The notes beneath the pieces were generated by a model. It saw only the letters and a program-made list of their open reading frames with translations. It had not been told where the DNA came from and made no database searches. Below, piece after piece: positions 1 to 8,174 of a DNA stretch of 64,000 bases. This DNA is from Streptomyces sp. NBC_01314 (GTDB taxonomy: Bacteria; Actinomycetota; Actinomycetes; Streptomycetales; Streptomycetaceae), in assembly GCF_041435215.1 (NCBI RefSeq), contig NZ_CP108394.1, positions 8,680,001 through 8,744,000 of the forward strand, written 5' to 3'. The translations under genes were made by a program, and so were the position numbers. Within the stretch, counting starts at the first letter, position 1; each line of letters begins with the position of its first letter.

Positions 1-116
1 AGGTGTTCGAGAAGGCTCTCACCCAGGCGTGGGGGGAGAGGCCGGCGCCGTTGCGGGTCGTGGCGGCCGAGGGTGCGGAGGCTTGCGGGCCGGACGGGTG
101 CGCGGTGCCTCAGTAG
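1..116 (+). CDS. C-terminal end of a protein, possibly a DsbA/FrnE-type oxidoreductase (5' end outside window)
   Basis: A reading frame open from the window edge ends at TAG 114-116. Its last residues are Cys-Gly-Pro-Asp-Gly-Cys-Ala-Val-Pro-Gln, preceded by an Ala/Glu-rich helix-like stretch. From memory, Streptomyces DsbA-family (FrnE-like) proteins often end in such a CGPDGC tail. The visible 37 residues contain no catalytic motif, so this assignment is an inference. The next gene starts about 110 bases downstream on the same strand. Confidence 0.45.
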   Translation, partial: VFEKALTQAWGERPAPLRVVAAEGAEACGPDGCAVPQ

Positions 117-224
117 GCCGCGAGACCCGCACCGCAGGTCAGCTGCCATGTATAAGCATTACTTGGGGAAAGCGCGCAGAACATCTCAATGGACGTGAGA
201 TGCGCCCGGCCGCACAGTGGTGAC

Positions 225-1274
225 ATGGAGACCTTCGAGAGCCTCGTCCGGACCGAGTTCGCCCCGAAGAACACCTATCTGAACACCGCGAGTACCGGGC
301 TGCTGCCGGCCCGCACCGTCCACGCGATGAAGGCCGGTGTCGACTCCGTGGCGGCCGGGCAGCCGCAGGACATGTTCGCCGACGTGGAGGCCGCGCGGGC
401 GGCGTTCGGGCGGATCGTCGGGGTGCCGGACCGCCGCGTGGCGGCCGGGGCCTCGGTCGCCGTCTACAGCGGGCTGATCGCGGCCTCGCTGCCCGAGGGC
501 GCGGAGGTGCTGACCGCGGAGGCCGACTTCACGTCCCTCGTGAACCCCTTCCATGTGCGCGGCGACCTCAAGGTGCGCCAGGTCCCGCTGGAGCGCGTCG
601 CCGAGTCGGTGCGCCCCGGCACGGCGCTCGTCGCGGTGAGCGCCGCCCAGTCCGCCGACGGCCGGGTCGCCGACCTGGGCGCGATCCGTGAGGCCGCGCG
701 GGCGCACGGGGCGCGAACGTACGTGGACGCGTCGCAGTCCGTCGGCTGGCTGCCGATCGAGGCGGACGCGTACGACTACGTCGTCTCCGTCGCCTTCAAG
801 TGGCTCGTCTGCCCGCGCGGAGTGGCCTTTCTCGTCGTCCCGGAGGACCTCGGCGGCCTCACCCCCCTCTTCGCCGGCTGGGTCGCGGGGCAGGAGCCGT
901 GGGACAGCTGCTACGGCCCGGTGGAGGAACTCGCCGACTCCGCCCGCCGGTTCGACGAGAGCCCCAGCCTCTTCTCCTACGCGGGCGCCCGCCGGTCCCT
1001 GGCGCTGATCGAGGAGCTGGGCGTGGCGAACGTGCGCGATCACGACCTGGCGCTGGCCGACCGGTTCCGCGCGGGCCTGGCCGGCCTCGGCCACGAGCCG
1101 GTTCCGGCGCCCGGATCGGCGATCGTGTCGGTGCCCGGACTCGGCCATCGGCAGGCGGAATTGAGCCGAGCGGGGGTCGAGGTCTCCGATCGCGCGGGCC
1201 ATCTGCGGGCCGCCTTCCACCTGTACAACACGCGAACGGACGTCGACCGGCTTCTGGACGTCCTGTCCGGCTGA
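225..1274 (+). CDS. Aminotransferase class V-fold PLP-dependent enzyme
   Basis: Predicted 349-aa fold-type I PLP enzyme of the class V group (cysteine desulfurase/isopenicillin epimerase-like). An N-terminal LNTASTG motif lies near residue 20. A DASQSVG stretch carries the cofactor-contacting Asp, and the PLP lysine is in AFKWLVCPRG (about residue 192). The physiological substrate cannot be read from sequence; nothing nearby suggests an iron-sulfur role. The ATG at 225 is chosen because the homologous start falls at METFES; an in-frame ATG at 189 would add 12 residues. No convincing Shine-Dalgarno precedes either. It is followed after 55 bases by an ECF sigma factor gene on the same strand. 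Confidence 0.8.
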   Translation: METFESLVRTEFAPKNTYLNTASTGLLPARTVHAMKAGVDSVAAGQPQDMFADVEAARAAFGRIVGVPDRRVAAGASVAVYSGLIAASLPEGAEVLTAEADFTSLVNPFHVRGDLKVRQVPLERVAESVRPGTALVAVSAAQSADGRVADLGAIREAARAHGARTYVDASQSVGWLPIEADAYDYVVSVAFKWLVCPRGVAFLVVPEDLGGLTPLFAGWVAGQEPWDSCYGPVEELADSARRFDESPSLFSYAGARRSLALIEELGVANVRDHDLALADRFRAGLAGLGHEPVPAPGSAIVSVPGLGHRQAELSRAGVEVSDRAGHLRAAFHLYNTRTDVDRLLDVLSG

Positions 1275-1329
1275 CTTCCGAGACCCACTGGCGCGGACCG
1301 TGCCTCGGACGCTAGGAAGGCATCACGAG

Positions 1330-1938
1330 GTGGTGGTGCCGGTGGAGCCGACGCTCGAACAGCCGTTCATCGATGTGGAGTTGCATCGGCGGCTGGTGTA
1401 CGGGGACGAGTCCGCGCTGCGTGAGGCGTACGCGGCGTACGGGGGACTCGTCCGGCGGGTGGCCGTCCGGGTCACCCGCAGCCCGGCGGCCGCCGAGGAC
1501 GTGGCGCAGGAGGTCTTCGCCCAGCTCTGGACCAGGCCCTACGGCTTCGACGCGGGCCGTGGCTCGCTGCGCACCTGGCTGTCCATGGTCGCCCACCGGA
1601 GGGCCGTGGACTGGGTACGCGGAGAGGCCCGGCACCGCAAGGACGCCCGCGCGGACGACTCCGCGCTGCACGCCATTCCCGACGCCGGGCCCGGCCCGGA
1701 CGAGGCGGTCGTCGACCGCGAGCGTTCCCTCCTGCTGCACACCGCCCTCGCCGAACTCCCGCGCCCCCAGCGGGAGGTGGTCCATCTCGCCTACTTCGCG
1801 GGCCGCACCTACCGCCAGGCCGCCGTCGAACTGGGCATACCGGAGGGCACCGCGAAGACCCGGCTCCGCTCGGCCCTGCGCAAACTGGCGGAGTCCCTCG
1901 CGGACCCACCGGACCCGGCAGCGGTGAGGGGCGCGTGA
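1330..1938 (+). CDS. ECF-type RNA polymerase sigma factor (SigK-like)
   Basis: About 202 aa. The sigma-70 region 2 signature is clear (AAEDVAQEVFAQLW, then TWLSMVAHRRAVDWVR). The region 4 helix-turn-helix (LPRPQREVVHLAYFAG, then YRQAAVELGIPEGTAKTRL) lies at the C-terminus; there is no region 1.1 or 3. The family directs core RNA polymerase to a small regulon. GTG 1330 is preceded by AGGAAGG at 1314-1320, a good Shine-Dalgarno, so the in-frame ATG at 1300 is less likely. The next gene, 76 bases downstream, begins with a zinc-finger anti-sigma-type module, which fits a sigma/anti-sigma pair. Confidence 0.88.
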   Translation: MVVPVEPTLEQPFIDVELHRRLVYGDESALREAYAAYGGLVRRVAVRVTRSPAAAEDVAQEVFAQLWTRPYGFDAGRGSLRTWLSMVAHRRAVDWVRGEARHRKDARADDSALHAIPDAGPGPDEAVVDRERSLLLHTALAELPRPQREVVHLAYFAGRTYRQAAVELGIPEGTAKTRLRSALRKLAESLADPPDPAAVRGA

Positions 1939-2014
1939 TGGGGGCGTACGCAACCGTCCGGGCCGCGCGGGGCGTGCGTATCGTGGACATGGCAGGGCGA
2001 AAGGGCGGCGCGCG

Positions 2015-3115
2015 ATGACCAACGACCACGACGGCGTACGGGAGCTGCTGGCCGCCTGGGCGGTCGGCGCGCTCCCACCCGGCGACCGGCGGACGGTCCT
2101 CCCGCACCTGGCCGGCTGCGAATCGTGCGCGGCGGAGGCCGAGCGGCTCCGCGCCACCGTACGCCTGCTGGACGGTGCGGCGGGGCCAGGACCGGCACCG
2201 GGGCCGGAGCCGAGGCCGGGTGTCGCGCGGGGCGGTGCGCCGGGCGCCGCACGGGACGGCGCCGATGCCCTGCGGGCCGGTGCCGTGAACGGGAGCGCCG
2301 ACGGTGTCCTCGCGCTCGCCCTCCGCTCCCGACGCCCCCGCGCCGCCGAGATCGCCCACCATGCCGCCCCCTACGCCGCCGCCGTGGCCGGACTGCAGGC
2401 GCTGGTCCCGGAGTTGGACGGCCGCTGGGGCACACCGGTCGTGCACGACTGGGACGCGCACGCCACCGTCGCGCATCTCGTCGCCGCCGACGAGCACCTC
2501 GCCGTGCACCTCGGCATCGACACGGGCCTGCCCGCCTCGCACATCCCGGAGGGGATGGCCGCCGAGGACGCCTGGGGCAGGCGTACCGCCGACGTCATCG
2601 CCCACGAGCACGGGCGCACTGCCGGGGAGACGGTCGCCACCTGGGCCGCGCAGGCCGCCGCGCTGCTGGCCACGCCCGAGGCCGGTGACCCCGAACCCGC
2701 GGCCCGAGCCGTCACGGTGATGGGCCTGCGGCTGCCGGTCGCCGACCACTTCCTGGTCCGCGCCTTCGAGGCGTGGATCCACACGGACGACATCGGCCGC
2801 GCGCTCGGCCTCCCCGTCCCCCCGCCCCCCGACGAACACCTCTGGTCCCTGGTCCGCCTGGCCGTCCGCATCCTCGGCCTGGCCCTCCACGACGCGCCCC
2901 CCGTCCTCTTCGAGGTCACCGGCCCCACCGACACCAGCTGGATCCTCGGCGACGACTCCGAGCCCGCACACGCCGAACTCACCCTGGATCCCGTCGACTT
3001 CTGCCTGCTGGTCGGCGGCCGGTACGCCCCGGAGGAGGTACCGAGAGGGATCACGGGCGACGAGAGCGCGGCACGGAACGTTCTGGAGAGGGCGGCGTCG
3101 TTGGCGTGGCTGTGA
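2015..3115 (+). CDS. Zinc-finger anti-sigma-type domain fused to a mycothiol-dependent maleylpyruvate isomerase (MDMPI) domain
   Basis: 366 aa in two parts. Residues 1-50 form a zf-HC2-like anti-sigma domain (RELLAAWAVGALPPGDRR, then His31-xxx-Cys35-xx-Cys38). After a Pro/Gly-rich linker, residues from about 110 are an MDMPI/DinB-like four-helix domain: the HDWDAHATVAHLVAADEH motif supplies metal-binding His residues, a further His lies in AWIHTDDIG, and a C-terminal SCP2-like lobe follows. MDMPI enzymes use mycothiol, the actinobacterial thiol. Position directly after the ECF sigma gene suggests it holds that sigma factor and releases it in response to thiol or metal state; that role is inference. 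A strong hairpin follows at 3188-3228. Confidence 0.82.
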   Translation: MTNDHDGVRELLAAWAVGALPPGDRRTVLPHLAGCESCAAEAERLRATVRLLDGAAGPGPAPGPEPRPGVARGGAPGAARDGADALRAGAVNGSADGVLALALRSRRPRAAEIAHHAAPYAAAVAGLQALVPELDGRWGTPVVHDWDAHATVAHLVAADEHLAVHLGIDTGLPASHIPEGMAAEDAWGRRTADVIAHEHGRTAGETVATWAAQAAALLATPEAGDPEPAARAVTVMGLRLPVADHFLVRAFEAWIHTDDIGRALGLPVPPPPDEHLWSLVRLAVRILGLALHDAPPVLFEVTGPTDTSWILGDDSEPAHAELTLDPVDFCLLVGGRYAPEEVPRGITGDESAARNVLERAASLAWL

Positions 3116-3126
3116 GAGAGGGCGCG

Positions 3127-3150
3127 CCCCGTGAGGGAGGCGGGGCTGTG
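3127..3150. repeat. Diverged partial copy of a dispersed intergenic repeat
   Basis: The sequence CCCCGTGAGGGAGGCGGGGCTG closely matches the left end of the copies at 10638 and 21826 (CCCCGTGAGGGGCACGGGG; CCCCGTAAGGGGCG). Only the core is retained, so this copy is the least certain. Confidence 0.4.
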
Positions 3151-3187
3151 CCCGATACAGCCGATTCAGCCGATCGGGACGCGTGAA

Positions 3188-3228
3188 AGGGCCGGGCGGT
3201 CGCTGAGGGGCAGCGACCGCCCGGCCCT
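3188..3228. terminator. Strong bidirectional hairpin between convergent genes
   Basis: Perfect 18-bp stem (AGGGCCGGGCGGTCGCTG with its complement) and a 5-base loop, placed between the plus-strand MDMPI gene and the minus-strand ectD gene. Three A residues before the stem give a short T run on the minus strand. The position and strength fit a shared terminator. Confidence 0.8.
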
Positions 3229-3246
3229 CTCACCGGGACGGCGGGG

Positions 3247-4134
3247 TCACTTCACCGGGGTGAAGTCCCGTGCGCCGATGAACTCCGGCCGCGGTACCGG
3301 CGCCGAGAACGGCTCGACCGCCGTGTTCTCCACACTGTTGAACACGATGAAGACGTTGCTGCGCGGGAACGGCGTGATGTTGTCGCCGGAGCCGTGCATG
3401 CAGTTGCAGTCGAACCAGGTCGCCGAACCGGCCTTGCCCGTGAACAGCTTGATGCCGTACTCGGAGGCCATGGCCGTCAGCGCCTCGTCGGAGGGGGTGC
3501 CGGCGTCCTGCATCTGCAGCGACTTCTTGTAGTTGTCCTTCGGGGTGGCCCCCGCACAGCCGAGGAACGTCCGGTGCGACCCCGGCATGATCATCAGGCC
3601 GCCGTTGGTGTCGTGGTTCTCCGTCAGCGCGATCGACACGGACACCGCCCGCATGTTCGGCAGGCCGTCCTCGGCGTGCCAGGTCTCGAAGTCGGAGTGC
3701 CAGTAGAACCCGGACGCGCCGAAGCCCGGCTTCACGTTGATCCGCGACTGGTGGACGTAGACGTCCGAGCCGAGGATCTGCCGGGCCCGCCCGACGACCC
3801 GCTCGTCACGCACCAACCGCGCGAACAGCTCGCTGATCCGGTGCACCTCGAAGACCGACCGGATCTCCTGCGACTGCGGCTCGACGATCGAGCGCTCGTC
3901 GGCGCGGATCGCCGGGTCGGCGACGAGCCGCTCCAGCTCCTGCCGGTAGACGGCGACCTCGTCCGGCGCGATGAGCTGCTCGACGGGGAGGAAGCCGTCG
4001 CGCTCGTACGCCTGGAGTTCGGCGAGGGAGACCGGGCCGGGCGTGCCGGGGGAGCCCCAGACGACCGGGTCCTGACGCGGGACCGACACCTCGGTGGCTC
4101 CGCGGCTGGGGTAGAGGTCGGTGAGCGTGGTCAT
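3247..4134 (-). CDS. ectD: Ectoine hydroxylase (Fe(II)/2-oxoglutarate dioxygenase)
   Basis: 295 aa, normal for EctD, which converts ectoine to 5-hydroxyectoine. Iron ligands are visible as His146 and Asp148 (FYWHSDFETWH) and His247 (CMHGSGDNITPF). The family block MRAVSVSIALTENHDTNGG and the MPGSHR motif are present, and Arg and Ser residues near the C-terminus suit 2-oxoglutarate binding. The ATG at 4134 begins MTTLTDLYPSRG. It lies 2 bases after the ectC stop, so the two are translated from one message. It is last in ectABCD, so the cell is predicted to make both ectoine and hydroxyectoine as cytosolic osmolytes. Confidence 0.96.
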   Translation of the reverse strand: MTTLTDLYPSRGATEVSVPRQDPVVWGSPGTPGPVSLAELQAYERDGFLPVEQLIAPDEVAVYRQELERLVADPAIRADERSIVEPQSQEIRSVFEVHRISELFARLVRDERVVGRARQILGSDVYVHQSRINVKPGFGASGFYWHSDFETWHAEDGLPNMRAVSVSIALTENHDTNGGLMIMPGSHRTFLGCAGATPKDNYKKSLQMQDAGTPSDEALTAMASEYGIKLFTGKAGSATWFDCNCMHGSGDNITPFPRSNVFIVFNSVENTAVEPFSAPVPRPEFIGARDFTPVK

Positions 4135-4136
4135 GG

Positions 4137-4535
4137 TCAGCCCTCCTCCGTCAGTAGGGGATAGACGCCGTTCTCGTCGTGGTCCTCCCGGCCGGTCACG
4201 GGCGGGTTGAACACGCAGAGGCAGCGGAAGTCCTCCTTCACCCGCAGCGTGTGCCGCTCGTGCCCGTCGAGGAGGTACATGGTTCCGGGCGTGATCGTGT
4301 AACTCCGCCCGGTCTCCTGGTCGGTGAGCTCGGCCTCGCCCTCGACGCACACGACGGCCTCGACGTGGTTCGCGTACCACATCGACGTCTCCGTACCCGC
4401 GTACAGAACCGTCTCGTGGAGGGAGAAGCCGACCTTCTCCCTGGCCAGGACGATCCGCTTGCTCTCCCAGGTGCCGGATGCCGACTTCACATGCCGGTTG
4501 GTTCCTTCGATGTCCTTGAACGAACGGACGATCAC
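4137..4535 (-). CDS. ectC: L-ectoine synthase
   Basis: 132 aa, the usual EctC length. This cupin enzyme cyclises N-gamma-acetyl-diaminobutyrate to ectoine. The sequence begins [12 protein letters not shown], typical of the family, and carries cupin motifs [18 protein letters not shown] and [18 protein letters not shown] 4535 is the start; GAGGAGG about 13 bases upstream is its Shine-Dalgarno. An upstream open extension exists but has no family similarity. A tandem 10-bp repeat separates it from ectB; ectD follows after 2 bases. Confidence 0.96.
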   Translation of the reverse strand: MIVRSFKDIEGTNRHVKSASGTWESKRIVLAREKVGFSLHETVLYAGTETSMWYANHVEAVVCVEGEAELTDQETGRSYTITPGTMYLLDGHERHTLRVKEDFRCLCVFNPPVTGREDHDENGVYPLLTEEG

Positions 4536-4570
4536 GGTGTTGCGATGCCTCCTCGATAGGATTTCAGCTG

Positions 4571-4630
4571 ATCTGCTGCGATCTTCTGTGGTTCCTTGCG
4601 GTCTGTTGCAGTCTGTTGCAGTCTGTTGCG
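4571..4630. repeat. Six degenerate 10-bp tandem units between ectB and ectC
   Basis: Units of 10 bases run head to tail. The last three are GTCTGTTGCA, GTCTGTTGCA and GTCTGTTGCG; three more diverged units precede them (ATCTGCTGCG, ATCTTCTGTG, GTTCCTTGCG). They fill most of the 98-base ectB-ectC spacer, where operon genes usually sit closer together. Confidence 0.75.
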
Positions 4631-4633
4631 TTC

Positions 4634-5905
4634 TCAGACGGTCTCCCGCACGGCCCTGGCGAGGACGCGCAGCCCCTCGTCCAGCTCGCCGGGGGTGATG
4701 GTGAGGGCGGGCAGCAGCTTGACGACCTCGCTCTCCGGGCCGGACGTCTCGATCAGCAGCCCGAGTTCGAAGGCCCGGTGGGCGATCCGCCCCGCACGCG
4801 CCTTCTCGTGGAACTCGATGCCCCACACCAGGCCGCGCCCCCGGTACTCCTTCACGTCGGCGAGGTTCTCCTCGGTGATCGAGATCAGCGCCTCCTCGAT
4901 CTGCTCACCGCGCGCCCGGGTCTGCTTCTCCATCACGGAGCCGTCCGCCCAGTACGCCTCCAGGGCGGCCGTCGCCGTGACGAAGGCGGGGTTGTTGCCG
5001 CGGAACGTGCCGTTGTGCTCGCCCGGCTCCCAGATGTCCAGCTCCGGCCTGAACAGGCAGAGCGACATCGGCAGCCCGTAGCCGCTGATGGACTTGGAGA
5101 CGGTCACGATGTCGGGGGTGATGCCCGCCTCCTCGAAGGAGAAGAAGGCGCCCGTACGACCGCAGCCCATCTGGATGTCGTCGACGATCAGCAGCATGTC
5201 CTGCCGCTCGCACAGCCCGGCGAGAGCGCGCAGCCACTCCGGGCGGGCGACGTTGATGCCGCCCTCGCCCTGCACGGTCTCGACGATGACGGCGGCGGGC
5301 TTGTTCAGCCCGGACCCCTGGTCCTCCAACAGCCGCTCGAACCACAGGAAGTCGGGGACCTGACCGTCGAAGTAGTTGTCGAACGGCATCGGCGTCCCGT
5401 GGACGAGCGGAATCCCCGCCCCGGCCCGCTTGAAGGCGTTGCCGGTGACGGCGAGCGACCCGAGGGACATGCCGTGGAAGGCGTTGGTGAACGACACGAT
5501 GGCCTCGCGCCCCTTCACCTTCCGGGCCAGCTTCAGCGCCGACTCCACCGCGTTGGTGCCGGTCGGGCCCGGGAACATGACCTTGTACGGCAGGTCGCGC
5601 GGCCGCAGCACCAGGTTCTGGAAGGACTCCAGGAACGCCCGCTTGGCGGTCGTCGACATGTCGAGCCCGTGGGTGACGCCGTCCCGCTCCAGATAGTCGA
5701 TGAGGGCGCGTTTGAGTACGGGGTTGTTGTGGCCGTAGTTGAGTGAACCGGCGCCGGCGAAGAAGTCCAGGTACGAGTGACCGTCCTCGTCGAACATCCG
5801 GCTGCCCTGCGCGCGGTCGAAGACGGTGGGCCAGCCGCGGCAGTAGCTGCGCACCTCGGACTCCAGGGTCTCGAAGACGCTCAGGTCGGGCTGGGTGATG
5901 GTCAC
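4634..5905 (-). CDS. ectB: Diaminobutyrate--2-oxoglutarate aminotransferase
   Basis: 423 aa class III aminotransferase that makes L-2,4-diaminobutyrate from aspartate semialdehyde and glutamate, the first ectoine step. Features in order: [33 protein letters not shown] (cofactor phosphate pocket), [22 protein letters not shown], and PLP lysine 271 in [15 protein letters not shown] 5905 starts VTITQPDLS and has GAGGAG seven bases upstream. It lies between ectA (68-base gap) and ectC (98-base gap containing the tandem repeat). Confidence 0.96.
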   Translation of the reverse strand: MTITQPDLSVFETLESEVRSYCRGWPTVFDRAQGSRMFDEDGHSYLDFFAGAGSLNYGHNNPVLKRALIDYLERDGVTHGLDMSTTAKRAFLESFQNLVLRPRDLPYKVMFPGPTGTNAVESALKLARKVKGREAIVSFTNAFHGMSLGSLAVTGNAFKRAGAGIPLVHGTPMPFDNYFDGQVPDFLWFERLLEDQGSGLNKPAAVIVETVQGEGGINVARPEWLRALAGLCERQDMLLIVDDIQMGCGRTGAFFSFEEAGITPDIVTVSKSISGYGLPMSLCLFRPELDIWEPGEHNGTFRGNNPAFVTATAALEAYWADGSVMEKQTRARGEQIEEALISITEENLADVKEYRGRGLVWGIEFHEKARAGRIAHRAFELGLLIETSGPESEVVKLLPALTITPGELDEGLRVLARAVRETV

Positions 5906-5973
5906 GTCGAATCGCTCCTCGATGCGTGGGGGGAGGGAGAGGGAAGAGAGAGGGGAGGGGGTGCGGGTGCGGC

Positions 5974-6525
5974 TCAGGGGGACAGCGGGCCGATGCGGTG
6001 GAGCATCTCGGGCTGGTGCGGGCCGTCGGGGAAGTCCGCCGCCTCGAACAGGACCGTGCGCTCGACGTCCGCGCCATGACGGTCGGCGTACGAGGCGAAC
6101 AGACGCTCGGACGCGGTGTTGCCCGGCGTGATCGTGGTCTCCACGGTGGTCAGGGGGTGCCGTCGCGCGACCCGTGCGGTGAGCCCGTCCAGCAGCGCGG
6201 CCGCGAGGCCGAGCCCGCGGTGCGCCTCGTCGACGGCCACCTGCCACACGAGCAGGGTGTCCGGCCGCTCGGGCCGCACGTACCCGGTCACGAACCCGAT
6301 CGGTTCTCCGGACTCGTCCCGCGCCACCACCGAGGTGTCCGCGAAGTCCCGGCACCACAGCAGATAGCTGTACGAGGAGTTCAGGTCCAGGGCTCCGGAG
6401 TCCCCGGCGATGCGCCACAGCGCCGCGCCGTCCGCCACGTCCGGGCGGTCGATCCGAATGCCTTCCATGATTTCCCGAGGTGCTTCCAGGGGCTGGGTGT
6501 GCAGGTCTGCTTGTGCGGCAGTCAT
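5974..6525 (-). CDS. ectA: L-2,4-diaminobutyrate N-gamma-acetyltransferase
   Basis: 183 aa GNAT-family enzyme and first gene of the ect operon; it acetylates diaminobutyrate using acetyl-CoA. The EctA pattern is clear (LDLNSSYSYLLWCRDFADTSVVA), and the acetyl-CoA loop reads HRGLGLAAALLDG. ATG 6525 gives MTAAQADLH but has no Shine-Dalgarno. A TAAATT/GGGTAA element lies about 12 bases upstream (6537-6542 in plus coordinates), so the message may be leaderless or nearly so. An internal ATG at 6468 has a better ribosome site. GGGTAA loosely resembles the -10 of Streptomyces SigB-type stress promoters, but no matching -35 is visible. Confidence 0.94.
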   Translation of the reverse strand: MTAAQADLHTQPLEAPREIMEGIRIDRPDVADGAALWRIAGDSGALDLNSSYSYLLWCRDFADTSVVARDESGEPIGFVTGYVRPERPDTLLVWQVAVDEAHRGLGLAAALLDGLTARVARRHPLTTVETTITPGNTASERLFASYADRHGADVERTVLFEAADFPDGPHQPEMLHRIGPLSP

Positions 6526-6587
6526 ACGGCTTGAATTTACCCAGCAGAATTTCGGATCGCATTGCCCCGAGGGGTTACGTATGCGAT

Positions 6588-6609
6588 GCCCGCGTGTTAT
6601 CACGCGGGC
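6588..6609. promoter_or_regulatory. 9-bp inverted repeat upstream of ectA, possible operator
   Basis: GCCCGCGTG, loop TTAT, then CACGCGGGC: a perfect palindrome about 65 bases before the ectA start. No T-tract follows on either strand, so a protein-binding site is more likely than a terminator. No regulator gene is adjacent. Confidence 0.45.
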
Positions 6610-6773
6610 GTGAGTGCTCCAGGAAGGAGTGGGGGATCTGGTGCTGTTCGTCCGGAAATTACCGTACGAAAAGGGTGCGCTGTGGAGTCTGTCACACGTA
6701 CGCAACCCTCACGAGATCTGCTCGAATCGCGCCCCTCGGTGTTCGCGAAATCTTCGCGTTTGAGGGAGAGGAG

Positions 6774-6805
6774 AGCGGGCAGAAGAATACGGGGTTCTGC
6801 CCGCT
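6774..6805 (-). terminator. Terminator-like hairpin downstream of the 6860-7960 aminotransferase
   Basis: Perfect 11-bp stem AGCGGGCAGAA/TTCTGCCCGCT with a 10-base loop, 55 bases past the stop of the minus-strand aminotransferase. There is no U-tract, as is common in Streptomyces. It would separate that gene from the ect operon. Confidence 0.65.
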
Positions 6806-6859
6806 GAATTCAATGAATTCCCTCGGGGTGAAGTGCCGCTATTTCCGCGGGGAAGCCTT

Positions 6860-7960
6860 TTAGGCCCAGGCCTCCGCCGCCGCGCGGCGGGCTCCCTCCA
6901 GGTCCACCGCCCTGCCGAACCCGGTCAGCGCCGCCCCCAGCCCCGCGAGGCCGGCGTGCACGACCCCCGGGGTCGCGTCGGGGCCGTAGTGGTTCACCCG
7001 GACCATCTCCGAGGCGAGGGTGCCGCCGCCCGCGGCCAGCGGGAGGGCCGGGTCCGCGGCCAGCGCCTTGGCGACCAGCTCCGCCGCGTCGACCCCGGCG
7101 GGTGCCCGCAGGGTCGTGGCGACCGGCGCGGCGTCGACCGCCTCGTGGACGTACGGCTCCAGGCCCCCGCCCAGCGCGAGCGCCCCCGCCCGGGTCGCCG
7201 CGGCGGCGGACGCGTGCCGGGACATCACGGTGTCGAGCCCTTCCGCCTCGATGCGCTCCAGGCAGGCCTCCAGGGCCAGCATCTCCAGTTGGGCGGGCGC
7301 GTGGAGGAGCGCGCGGCGGCCGCCGTCGATCCAGCGCTCCTTCCAGTCCAGGAGGGAGAGGTACGAGCGGCGCGGGGCCTGCGGGTTGGCCGCCATCCGC
7401 GTCCACGCCCGCTCGCTCACGGAGATCGCCGACACTCCGGCCGGTCCACCCATGGCCTTCTGCGCCCCGATGACGCACAGGTCGACACCCCACGCGTCCG
7501 GCAGCACCGGCTCGGCGCCGACGGAGGCGACCGCGTCCAGGTAGAAGAGGGCGCCGTGCTCGCGGACGACCTCGCCGATCTCCGCCACGGGATTGGTGTT
7601 GCCGGTCGCCGCCTCCGCGTGGACCAGCGACACGAAGTCGATCGCCGGGTGCTCGGTGAAGGCGTCCCGGATCCGCGTGGCCGTGACCGCCGTGTGGAAG
7701 GGCACGGTCAGGTCGATCACGGTCGCCCCGCAGTCCCGCAGCCAGTTCCCGAAGGTCTGCCCGTACGGGCCGGTGATCACGTTCAGCGCGGTCGTACCGG
7801 GCCCGGCGGCCCCGCGGATCGCGCCCTCCAGCGGCAGCAGCGCCTCGCCCTGGGTGATCACGACGTCCTGCGCGGTGGACAGCAGCCGGGCCACCCGGTC
7901 CTCGATCGACGCGAAGTGCGCCGCGCTCAACGGGGCCAGATCCAGAAACGGGTGTGTCAC
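6860..7960 (-). CDS. PLP-dependent aminotransferase (alanine/serine-glyoxylate aminotransferase family)
   Basis: 366 aa fold-type I aminotransferase. Family features: TGPYGQTFGNWL (phosphate pocket), HAEAATGNTNPV, LDAVASVGAEP with the cofactor Asp, and PLP lysine in GAQKAMGGPAGVS. Substrates are probably small amino acids and a keto acid; the specific reaction is not readable. It is divergent from a polar amino-acid ABC importer across 214 bases containing a promoter and an inverted repeat, so it may process the imported amino acid (inference). Start ATG 7960 (MTHPFLDL). Confidence 0.85.
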   Translation of the reverse strand: MTHPFLDLAPLSAAHFASIEDRVARLLSTAQDVVITQGEALLPLEGAIRGAAGPGTTALNVITGPYGQTFGNWLRDCGATVIDLTVPFHTAVTATRIRDAFTEHPAIDFVSLVHAEAATGNTNPVAEIGEVVREHGALFYLDAVASVGAEPVLPDAWGVDLCVIGAQKAMGGPAGVSAISVSERAWTRMAANPQAPRRSYLSLLDWKERWIDGGRRALLHAPAQLEMLALEACLERIEAEGLDTVMSRHASAAAATRAGALALGGGLEPYVHEAVDAAPVATTLRAPAGVDAAELVAKALAADPALPLAAGGGTLASEMVRVNHYGPDATPGVVHAGLAGLGAALTGFGRAVDLEGARRAAAEAWA

Positions 7961-8082
7961 GGGGTGCTCTCTTCGTTCACGGGGTAGATGGTGTCGAGGG
8001 TAGGTCGAGCGTCATCAGTGTGCTCGGGACCTTTCCGGCCGATGACTTCCGAGGTCGAACAACTCCATGACCATCACATTGG

Positions 8083-8111
8083 TTTGAGAGAGTCAAAGAT
8101 TTCCTTATAAT
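8083..8111 (+). promoter_or_regulatory. Vegetative promoter with overlapping inverted repeat for the amino-acid ABC operon
   Basis: -35 TTGAGA (8084-8089), 16-base spacer, -10 TATAAT (8106-8111), a consensus-like HrdB promoter. TTTGA-GAGAG-TCAAA at 8083-8097 is a perfect 5-bp inverted repeat lying across the -35, well placed for a repressor. The start codon is 64 bases downstream of the -10. Confidence 0.75.
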
Positions 8112-8174
8112 CGGATGTCTGTGCCCCATCTGTGCTTCACAGGTTCCCCAGTTCCCCCCACAGGAGGTCTCCCC

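Larger units (their letters stand above)
6526..6859. other. 334-base gene-free region upstream of ectA
   Basis: No coding frame is convincing here. The region holds a 9-bp palindromic hairpin at 6588-6609, a small hairpin (CGCGAA-ATC-TTCGCG) at 6744-6758, the 11-bp terminator hairpin at 6774-6805, and two EcoRI-type palindromes in GAATTCAATGAATTC at 6806-6820. It is less GC-rich than the flanking genes, as expected for the ect promoter region and the 3' end of the upstream aminotransferase. Confidence 0.7.

Noticed and set aside
6588..6609. Hairpin before ectA as a terminator
   Set aside because: No U-tract on either strand and too close to the ectA start; more likely an operator.
6806..6820. 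GAATTCAATGAATTC as a cloning artefact (two EcoRI sites)
   Set aside because: Sequence on both sides continues naturally between a gene end and its hairpin; no vector-like sequence.
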